From Balneolales bacterium (lineage in GTDB: Bacteria; Bacteroidota; Rhodothermia; Balneolales; Balneolaceae): DNA of 11,643 nucleotides. Below the pieces are notes generated by a model. That model worked only from the letters and a program-made list of their open reading frames with translations, did not search any database and was not told the DNA's origin. Below, piece by piece: positions 1 through 5,618 of the stretch (positions within the stretch are counted from its first letter, which is position 1; the number at the start of each line of letters is the position of its first letter). The stretch lies in NCBI GenBank assembly GCA_030830725.1, contig JAURMN010000125.1, forward strand, positions 1-11,643. The letters are read 5' to 3'. Both the position numbers and the translations under genes were made by a program.

Positions 1-1
1 C

Positions 2-526
2 GCCTCCTGGGCGGCAGTACTAACGGTAGATGAAAGTGTGGCAATAGACGGTGTTTGTCTTACCGTTGTCTCTACTGATCCAAACGCGGGTACATTTTTT
101 GTACAGGCGGTGCAGGAAACGCTTACTAAAACAACATTGGGGATGTTTGAAGCAGGGGATTTTGTGCACATTGAGCGAGCCTTACGACTGGATCAGGGTC
201 TGGGTGGGCATCTGGTTCAGGGGCATGTGGATGGTGTGGGACATGTCGTTTCCATCACCGAAGAAGGAGAAAATCGAACGGTTTGGTTTGAGGTACCGGA
301 GGTGTATTCACCCCATTTAGTCGAGAGAGGAAGCATTACCATTGACGGGGTTAGCCTGACGATCGCTCGCGTACAAAATCCGCGTCAATTTATGGTGACA
401 TTGATTCCATATACCTGGGATTTTACCCATTTCAAAAACTTAGGCGTCGGGGACGCCGTGAATCTGGAATTCGATATCATCGGAAAATATGTCCTCCGTT
501 TCATGGAACAGCGAAAGGTTACCTGA
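2..526 (+). CDS. ribE: Riboflavin synthase alpha chain, 5'-truncated by window edge
   Basis: Riboflavin synthase converts two 6,7-dimethyl-8-ribityllumazine molecules into riboflavin, the last step of riboflavin synthesis, in the cytoplasm. The reading frame is open from base 2, giving 174 visible residues; about 25-30 N-terminal residues lie outside the window compared with the usual length of about 200. The GTG at 38 is inside the protein and is not a start. The two lumazine-binding half-domains are visible as a pseudo-repeat: DGVCLTV in the first half and DGVSLTI in the second. The first half also carries the QETLTKTTLG segment and the hallmark GGHLVQGHVDG joining region. The gene converges with lptD, and its TGA stop is separated from the lptD stop by a single base. 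Family assignment is firm; the true start cannot be seen. Confidence 0.96.
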   Translation, partial: ASWAAVLTVDESVAIDGVCLTVVSTDPNAGTFFVQAVQETLTKTTLGMFEAGDFVHIERALRLDQGLGGHLVQGHVDGVGHVVSITEEGENRTVWFEVPEVYSPHLVERGSITIDGVSLTIARVQNPRQFMVTLIPYTWDFTHFKNLGVGDAVNLEFDIIGKYVLRFMEQRKVT

Positions 527-527
527 C

Positions 528-3218
528 TCAGAAACCGGAATTTCGACGGCCGGTTGGGGATGAACCTCGTTCCAGATTATTCAAAACCGGCAATTTCTGA
601 AATAAATTCTGAATCTGTCCACTGTCAATACTCAGGCGGAAGAAGTAGTAGGTAAAGTCACCAAACGGATTGAACTGAAAGCTCAGATTCCAACAGATCA
701 TATTTCGCGTGAGATTAAACTGCGATGGGGTCAATTCTTTTTCGATGAAATCATAGCCGATCCGGGTCGATACATCCCAACGATCCGAAAGTTTGAAGCG
801 GATATTTTGCACGTTTAGGACGGCTGCCTTCCGAGCATCTTCATTAAAGCGCCACGTCCAGGTATAATTAAAACTCAGACTCAAAGACCAAGGGGATCGA
901 AAATCATACGGATCACTCGTGATAAAATAGGGGTCAAAGGGTTGGAAATAGGTCTGATCAAACGGATCATAGGCACGGTAAGGCGGCGTCACCACCTGAA
1001 CGCCACTTTTACCCCCTTTAAACGACGTACTGGCGCTGATCTGATAGCTTAAAGGTTGAAGTAGTTTACGTGAATCCTGCCAGATAAACTGATCGATCAC
1101 TCGACCGGATTCGTTAACCGTATAGGGCCTGAATCGGGCACTGAACTGAAGGCTCACATTCGGCACGGCGCGACTGGACATACGCAGGCTGAGATCCGAA
1201 AAGCGAAGAGAATCGGCTGCGAAATTATAAAGTCCGGAGAGCGTGAGATTATCAATCACACGAATATTTTTGGATTTCACTTCTCCGGTAGAATCTCGTT
1301 TTACTTGTTTGACTTCAAAAATATTGGAAAAAGAGTATGACATACTGCGCGACTCTCCACTAGAGGGTCCTCGGAAGAGAGACTCCTCAAAGATGGAATA
1401 GGTGATCGGGGCTTGGTCTTCTCCTCGTTCGAGCGTACGATAGGTACCCCACATTTCATCACTAAAATCGGGTCGATAGGCAAAAGAGAACGAAGGTCGA
1501 AGGGTATGGCGAAAACGCTCGATGGATCCAATCTTAAGATCGGCAATTCCATAGATCGTGGTGGTCAAATTCAGCGATACCTGGCCTTCTCTGGCAGTCG
1601 CAAAGCCGTTCACTTTTTCCGTAAGAACCGATTCGGTTTCCGGATCAAGCTGTTTTCGGATGGTGGATGGAACCCAAATCTCCTCCATGCTCAAATTTGC
1701 ACTCAAGACCAGATATTCACTTGGAATCAAACGCCCCATGGAGATCCCCAGATTTTGCCGTAGACCAAATTGAACGTGATCATTGTTCCCCGTGTTTTGT
1801 TCGTAGACAGAGGGATTGAACAGGGCATCAAGCCAATTGGCCGGATTTTCGATTTCGGATAATGGACGATACTGAAACCGGGATGAGAAGTCATTTCGGT
1901 AATTCACCACAAAATTTTCAGCCCAACTGGATTTACTCCCAGTTGAACTGCTTGCAGACCCTTTGGATCGAGCGAAGGGGGTAAATGAACGGGCCGAAAA
2001 ATTAGCAGAAGGTCCGGTCAGGGTGACCGAATTATCTGTGAATTGCTGAGTCAGAGCGGCGTTGGTATTAAACGAAAAACGCCCTTCCGGATCGCGATAC
2101 TGATAGGCCAGTCTGGAAGTGGTGTTAGTAGAGGCGCGTTCGTCTATATCATAGGAATTCCGACGAAAATACTCGGAGGTATTCAGATTTATATTCGCAC
2201 TGATCTGTGCAAAAGGGTTGAACTGCTGACTGTGTTGAAGGGAGATTCGCTTATTGATTGTTGTGGCAAAGTTGGGATCGGTAGGTTCAAGTCCCTGCTC
2301 ACGTGAATACCCGATCGTCAGACCCCCATTATAAAGGTCCGATCTTCGGTATTGTACTCTCGACTGATGAAAAAAGGATCCCGACGTAAACAGATCAAAG
2401 GAAGCTTGAGCGGTCAGGTAGTCATTAATAATCTGAAACCACCCCAAATTTTGCATTCCAAGCCCTCTGCGTGAAGTATTTTGAAAAACGTAGGTGGGTT
2501 GAAGCAATCCAGAGCGTCGACGGTCTGGCGAGGCGGGTATGTAGCCAAAAGGAATTGGTAATGGGTATGGGATGTCTAATAAATAGAGCCGTGCATTGGT
2601 AAAAAAGATTTCTTCTTCATCCACAACCTTGAGTCTGTTGGCCTGAATGTAATACGTCATATGGTCCGGCGGACAGGTGGAATAGCGCCCTTCCTCGATG
2701 AATACCACGCTCTCAGATACATTTTTGACCTGCGCGCCAATGAGTGTACCGTCTGACACCGTGACTCTGGCGGCTTCAAATTTTCCCTTTCCGGTTTCAT
2801 AATTAAAAAGAATACGCTGGCTTTTTAGCTCCTGTTGTTCTCCTGGACGTGTTAAAATGGGATAGGATAGAGAATCTTCTGGTGCAGTGGAGGAAGCCTC
2901 AACCTGCTCCAAGGTCAGATCCAGCGTGATTTTACCGGCGCTCAGAGTTCCTTTTTCGTGATCTACAGTGGAGTTTCCATACAAGACTCCGATTCGCTTT
3001 TTTTGGTCAAGGGAGTCTTTGGTGAATCGAAAAATCAAGGAGTCACGGGCCTGAAACCGAACCGCATCGGGTGGGAGCCCTTGTTGAGCAAATGCAGACG
3101 TATTCCAAACCAGGGTAAGCAAAAAAAGAGTAACGAATGGAAGGATTCTCCCGAACGCACTCCGCTTACCTGGAAAAGGCTTCCATTGCAAGACTAGCTG
3201 ATCCGAGGATCGCGGCAT
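528..3218 (-). CDS. lptD: LPS-assembly outer-membrane protein LptD (OstA-like)
   Basis: LptD forms the outer-membrane beta-barrel that inserts lipopolysaccharide into the outer leaflet. An upstream in-frame ATG at 3254 would give 908 residues. I prefer the ATG at 3218 (896 residues) because it cuts the overlap with the ROK kinase gene from 89 to 53 bases; neither start has a clear ribosome-binding site. In the longer numbering, a basic stretch KRSAFGR (30-36), a hydrophobic core and SAFA|QQ (cleavage near 57) form a signal peptide. An OstA/LptA-like beta domain follows at about 65-225, including EEGRYSTCPP and the PYPLPIPFGYIP linker. The rest, rich in alternating aromatic strands, is the barrel, ending in a terminal phenylalanine. 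The mature protein has only two cysteines, 194 and 854. It is the last gene of the ftsB-ROK-lptD run. Family is secure; fine function is inferred from the family. Confidence 0.9.
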   Translation of the reverse strand: MPRSSDQLVLQWKPFPGKRSAFGRILPFVTLFLLTLVWNTSAFAQQGLPPDAVRFQARDSLIFRFTKDSLDQKKRIGVLYGNSTVDHEKGTLSAGKITLDLTLEQVEASSTAPEDSLSYPILTRPGEQQELKSQRILFNYETGKGKFEAARVTVSDGTLIGAQVKNVSESVVFIEEGRYSTCPPDHMTYYIQANRLKVVDEEEIFFTNARLYLLDIPYPLPIPFGYIPASPDRRRSGLLQPTYVFQNTSRRGLGMQNLGWFQIINDYLTAQASFDLFTSGSFFHQSRVQYRRSDLYNGGLTIGYSREQGLEPTDPNFATTINKRISLQHSQQFNPFAQISANINLNTSEYFRRNSYDIDERASTNTTSRLAYQYRDPEGRFSFNTNAALTQQFTDNSVTLTGPSANFSARSFTPFARSKGSASSSTGSKSSWAENFVVNYRNDFSSRFQYRPLSEIENPANWLDALFNPSVYEQNTGNNDHVQFGLRQNLGISMGRLIPSEYLVLSANLSMEEIWVPSTIRKQLDPETESVLTEKVNGFATAREGQVSLNLTTTIYGIADLKIGSIERFRHTLRPSFSFAYRPDFSDEMWGTYRTLERGEDQAPITYSIFEESLFRGPSSGESRSMSYSFSNIFEVKQVKRDSTGEVKSKNIRVIDNLTLSGLYNFAADSLRFSDLSLRMSSRAVPNVSLQFSARFRPYTVNESGRVIDQFIWQDSRKLLQPLSYQISASTSFKGGKSGVQVVTPPYRAYDPFDQTYFQPFDPYFITSDPYDFRSPWSLSLSFNYTWTWRFNEDARKAAVLNVQNIRFKLSDRWDVSTRIGYDFIEKELTPSQFNLTRNMICWNLSFQFNPFGDFTYYFFRLSIDSGQIQNLFQKLPVLNNLERGSSPTGRRNSGF
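533..555. repeat. Inverted repeat at the ribE/lptD convergent junction
   Basis: AACCGG at 533-538 and CCGGTT at 550-555 flank an 11-nt loop. It lies just beyond the ribE stop and inside the last codons of lptD. There is no T tract on either side, so it does not look like a standard intrinsic terminator. With only one base between the two stop codons it is the only local structure available at this convergence. A role is speculative. Confidence 0.35.
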
Positions 3219-4119
3219 CGTTACCAAGATTTTCGAGCAGAAGTTCAAACCCATTTCGGAAAGGGGGCATCAGAAATTTTAGAGCGGTCTCTTTGGCCGG
3301 TTTTAATAGATACTCACCCGCATTGGCGACACCACCACTTAGAATGATGGTACGAATATCCAGAGTATGAATATAGTTCACAAGGGCATATCCCAGTTTC
3401 TCACCGGTTTGGCGAAGAATATCGATGGCCAATGCATTTCCCTTTTGGGCTTCATGATATAAATCGACAGGTTCCAGCGATTCAAAGTTATCGGTATGGA
3501 AGGCATAAAGCGGATTGGAGGGGTGCTGCCGAATCATGTCGGCTGCAAATCGACTGAGAAACCGTTGACCAAGATAGGCCTCGATTCCACCACGTGTATT
3601 GCTGTTGGACAAGGGACCATGATAATTGATAATCACATGACCTAATTCAGCGGCTGAGCCTGTGCTGCCCAGGAAGAGTTGCCGGTTGTAAATGATCCCA
3701 CCGCCCACACCCGTCCCCAGTGTGACCATAATAAAATGATCATGAGCTTGACCCACCCCAAATCTCGATGATCCAAACGCCATCATGTTGGCATCATTCC
3801 CTAAAATACAGGGGTATCCAGACTGTTGCTCCATTAATTCGGCGATGGGTTCATTGCCCCATCCTGCAAAATTTGGTGGATTTTGTACAATTCGACCATC
3901 CAATGTGACCATTCCTGGTAATCCCAATCCCACTCCGATAATGGGTCTATCGCTTTTGGAAGCCAATTCCTTGGTCAAATCGGCCATACTTTTGACGATG
4001 TGATCGCGGCCTTTGTCCGCTTCTGTTGGAACCGAATGTTTGTACAGGATTCCATCCTCCCTGTCTACAAGGGCTATCTTAATATTGGTTCCGCCTAAAT
4101 CTATTCCAATGGATCGCAT
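3166..4119 (-). CDS. ROK-family sugar kinase (glucokinase-like)
   Basis: ROK kinases phosphorylate hexoses or amino sugars with ATP in the cytoplasm; the exact sugar cannot be read from the sequence. The 317-residue protein has the usual length. Visible motifs are the N-terminal phosphate loop DLGGTN (7-12), the catalytic aspartate in GNDAN (D109), the GTGVGGG nucleotide loop (135-141) and the ELGH motif (E158, H161). The zinc site that normally follows as CxCGxxGC is present in register but replaced: serine at 171 and 173 and glycine at 178, while E180 is kept. There is no DNA-binding helix-turn-helix ahead of the kinase domain, so it is not a ROK repressor. Its ATG overlaps the ftsB stop by one base (TAATG), suggesting coupled translation, and its 3' end overlaps lptD. 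Glucokinase is the default guess; fructokinase or N-acetylhexosamine kinase remain possible. Confidence 0.9.
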   Translation of the reverse strand: MRSIGIDLGGTNIKIALVDREDGILYKHSVPTEADKGRDHIVKSMADLTKELASKSDRPIIGVGLGLPGMVTLDGRIVQNPPNFAGWGNEPIAELMEQQSGYPCILGNDANMMAFGSSRFGVGQAHDHFIMVTLGTGVGGGIIYNRQLFLGSTGSAAELGHVIINYHGPLSNSNTRGGIEAYLGQRFLSRFAADMIRQHPSNPLYAFHTDNFESLEPVDLYHEAQKGNALAIDILRQTGEKLGYALVNYIHTLDIRTIILSGGVANAGEYLLKPAKETALKFLMPPFRNGFELLLENLGNDAAILGSASLAMEAFSR

Positions 4120-4436
4120 TATGGGTTTTGCTCTACAGTGTAAACAGTCTCTCCGGGTTTTCTCATACCATACTCTTCCCGGGCAATACGTTCGATCAGG
4201 GCCGGATCTTTTTCCAACCGTTCGATTTGAGATTCAAGTTCCCTGATCTGGGCTTCAAGCCGTTCGATGTCCTCTTTTAACTGATCTTCTTTACTTGAAA
4301 GTTGATATCGTGTTAAGAGGCTGAACGTATCAAAAAAGAGAATCCAGGATAGCGCCGCCACGACCAGGACACCAGTCAGGACTGATTTTTTCCAGCGGAT
4401 TGGATTCAGGACCTTCAAGAAATCAGATTGGATCAT
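4119..4436 (-). CDS. FtsB/DivIC-family cell-division protein
   Basis: This small bitopic membrane protein is of the septum-formation-initiator family, which joins FtsL and FtsQ/DivIB in the divisome. In the 105 residues, a basic N-terminal cytoplasmic part (RWKK at 14-17) precedes one transmembrane helix at about 19-36. A charged heptad coiled coil follows at about 45-78, then the conserved membrane-distal segment IERIAREEYGMRKPGE (81-96). Size and order are typical of the family. No clear ribosome-binding site precedes the ATG. The TAATG junction with the ROK kinase gene points to an operon ending in lptD. A strong terminator serving the upstream tRNA finishes 27 nt before the start codon, so the promoter for this gene is not obvious. 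Whether to call it FtsB or DivIC is a naming matter that depends on lineage. Confidence 0.9.
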   Translation of the reverse strand: MIQSDFLKVLNPIRWKKSVLTGVLVVAALSWILFFDTFSLLTRYQLSSKEDQLKEDIERLEAQIRELESQIERLEKDPALIERIAREEYGMRKPGETVYTVEQNP

Positions 4437-4463
4437 AGACCAAAAGGTAACATCTGCAGGCTC

Positions 4464-4504
4464 AAAAAAAAATAACCCCAGCCGTGGTCAGACGACAGAG
4501 GTTA
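4464..4504 (-). terminator. Intrinsic terminator downstream of tRNA-Lys
   Basis: Read on the minus strand, TAACCTC pairs with GGGGTTA (7 pairs, one G-T). After a single T-T mismatch, GTCGT pairs with ACGGC (5 pairs, one G-T) around a 6-nt loop. An A is not needed to close it, and the stem is followed directly by nine T residues. This is a textbook Rho-independent shape for the tRNA-Lys transcript. On the plus strand there is no T tract. Confidence 0.82.
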
Positions 4505-4512
4505 ATCAAGAG

Positions 4513-4528
4513 AGATTTTTAAAAATCT
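4513..4528. repeat. Perfect 16-bp palindrome between tRNA-Lys and its terminator
   Basis: AGATTTTTAAAAATCT is a perfect palindrome. As RNA it could only fold with a small A/U loop and it is not followed by a T run in either direction. It may be a protein-binding site, a weak 3'-trailer hairpin, or simply chance in an A/T-rich spacer. Confidence 0.4.
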
Positions 4529-4545
4529 TATATCTGCATAAAATG

Positions 4546-4618
4546 TGAATCGGGTGGGGCTCGAACCCACGACCTACGGCTTAAAAGGCCGCTGCTCTAC
4601 CAACTGAGCTACCGATTC
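4546..4618 (-). tRNA. tRNA-Lys (anticodon TTT)
   Basis: A full cloverleaf is readable on the minus strand. The 7-bp acceptor is GAATCGG with CCGATTC, perfectly paired. The D stem is GCTC/GAGC. The anticodon stem is GCGGC/GCCGT with loop CTTTTAA, placing TTT at positions 34-36. There is a 5-nt variable loop, and the T stem GTGGG/CCCAC carries the TTCGAGC loop. The discriminator is A at 4546. The CCA end is not encoded and must be added after transcription. The 73-nt length, including the discriminator, is standard. Confidence 0.97.
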
Positions 4619-4646
4619 GCGCAGGGCCTGAAGGCAAGTTTTAAAG

Positions 4647-4677
4647 ATAATACTCTTTTTAGTTGAAAATCAATCAA
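4647..4677 (-). promoter_or_regulatory. Tentative promoter for tRNA-Lys
   Basis: On the minus strand a TATTAT box (4647-4652) lies about 29 nt ahead of the mature tRNA 5' end. Two overlapping TTGATT copies upstream could serve as the -35 element, but their spacings are 15 and 19 nt rather than 17. The -10 match is good and the -35 is uncertain. Confidence 0.3.
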
Positions 4678-4692
4678 AAAGTCTCGTTAAAT
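4663..4692 (+). promoter_or_regulatory. Tentative promoter for the HIT gene
   Basis: TTGAAA (4663-4668) and TTAAAT (4687-4692) are separated by 18 nt. They match the sigma-70 consensus at 5/6 and 4/6 positions. Transcription would start near 4699, giving a leader of about 28 nt. It overlaps the proposed divergent tRNA-Lys promoter. This is consensus matching only, in an A/T-rich 108-bp divergent spacer. Confidence 0.3.
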
Positions 4693-4726
4693 TGATTGGT
4701 GCGGATACGTAACAAACGAGCTGAAG

Positions 4727-5134
4727 ATGGAATCGATTTTTACCAAAATAATCCAAAAAGAGATCCCTAGTCATACCCTCATGGAGACGGATCACCACAT
4801 CGCGTTTCTGGATATTCGTCCGGTAACGAAAGGGCATACCCTGATTGTACCCAAAAAACAGGTGGATTATCTTTTTGATTTAGAGGATTCACTTCTGGAA
4901 GAAACTATGCTGGTAGCCAAAAAAATGGCAAAAGTACTGGATCAAACCTTTTCTCCGATTCGCACGGGTATCCTAGTGGAAGGTCTGGAAGTACCTCATG
5001 CTCACCTTCACCTGATACCGATTTATACGGTTGGTATGAATTTTTCACTTCGGGAGGGTGCGGCACCTCAAGGATATACATTGGAGGACATTGCAAAACG
5101 GATCCGAAACACAATGACCGAACTGACAGCCTGA
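4727..5134 (+). CDS. HIT-family (histidine triad) nucleotide hydrolase/transferase
   Basis: HIT proteins hydrolyse or transfer nucleotidyl groups on substrates such as AMP-N conjugates or dinucleoside polyphosphates. The 135-residue protein opens with the family's SIFTKIIQKEIPS segment. There the cysteines of the common CIFCKI version are serine and threonine, so the N-terminal zinc ligands found in some members are absent. The conserved RPVTKGHTLIVPK lies at about 31-43. The catalytic triad motif VPHAHLHLIP follows, with histidines 91, 93 and 95; the middle one is the expected nucleophile. Length fits the Hint branch. The gene starts after a 108-bp spacer, divergent from tRNA-Lys, with a weak GAG ribosome-binding site. 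It precedes aroQ by 43 nt and may share its transcript. The true substrate is unknown. Confidence 0.92.
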   Translation: MESIFTKIIQKEIPSHTLMETDHHIAFLDIRPVTKGHTLIVPKKQVDYLFDLEDSLLEETMLVAKKMAKVLDQTFSPIRTGILVEGLEVPHAHLHLIPIYTVGMNFSLREGAAPQGYTLEDIAKRIRNTMTELTA

Positions 5135-5177
5135 AAGTCTAACCCATCCATCAAAAGATCTTAATTTTACAAACCTG

Positions 5178-5612
5178 ATGAAGATTCTACTACTCAATGG
5201 CCCCAATCTTAATCTGCTAGATCAGCGGGATAAATTGATCTATGGGGGAATTGGACTTCAAGCCATTGAAGAAGGAGTAAAGAAAGAGTATCAGGATCTT
5301 GAATTTGTCTTTCGCCAATCCAATTTGGAGGGGGAACTGGTAACTTGGATTCAGCAGGCTTCCAGAGAAGGATTTGCAGGGATGATTGCCAATTTCGGTG
5401 GGTATTCTCACACCTCGGTTGCCATTCGCGATGCTCTTGAATTGTGTCCTATCCCCAAAGTGGAAGTGCATCTTTCTAATTTGCATGCCAGAGAGTCTTT
5501 TCGGCATGAGTCCATTACGGCAGCAAACATGAACGGGATGATTGCCGGCTTTGGTCCTATGGTCTATTCTCTGGGCATTCAGGCCCTTCTTCGTCTGCTT
5601 AAACAAGGATAA
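5178..5612 (+). CDS. aroQ: 3-dehydroquinate dehydratase, type II
   Basis: The enzyme removes water from 3-dehydroquinate to form 3-dehydroshikimate, step three of the shikimate pathway. At 144 residues it has the standard type II length. The N-terminal LLLNGPNLNLL is diagnostic, followed by QRDKLIYG with R17 and the catalytic tyrosine Y22 in the mobile lid. The active-site asparagine (N72) and histidine (H78) sit in ANFGGYSHTSVAIRDA. EVHLSNLHARESFRHES supplies H98, R105 and R109. The common NPGAY loop reads NFGGY here, a substitution next to the active-site Asn. The ATG start aligns with the family N-terminus. The gene ends six bases before the flippase start, and its last codons contain that gene's ribosome-binding site. 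Assignment is firm. Confidence 0.96.
   Translation: MKILLLNGPNLNLLDQRDKLIYGGIGLQAIEEGVKKEYQDLEFVFRQSNLEGELVTWIQQASREGFAGMIANFGGYSHTSVAIRDALELCPIPKVEVHLSNLHARESFRHESITAANMNGMIAGFGPMVYSLGIQALLRLLKQG
5605..5609 (+). promoter_or_regulatory. Ribosome-binding site for the GTG-started flippase
   Basis: AAGGA inside the last codons of aroQ lies nine bases ahead of the GTG at 5619. It decides the non-ATG start of the flippase and indicates that it is translated from the aroQ message. Confidence 0.65.
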
Positions 5613-5618
5613 GTACCT

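Noticed and set aside
1413..1763. 116-residue plus-strand open frame inside lptD
   Set aside because: It lies wholly inside the lptD barrel on the opposite strand, with no ribosome-binding site or family features.
3166..4119. ROK-type transcriptional repressor
   Set aside because: The protein starts directly with the phosphate loop DLGGTN and has no helix-turn-helix domain.
4464..4504. Riboswitch or T-box leader controlling ftsB
   Set aside because: The hairpin plus T run is fully explained as the tRNA-Lys terminator; no conserved aptamer or T-box sequence is visible.
5217..5606. 129-residue open frame antisense to aroQ
   Set aside because: It mirrors a firmly identified gene, has no recognisable domain, and its composition is what reading the complement of aroQ gives.
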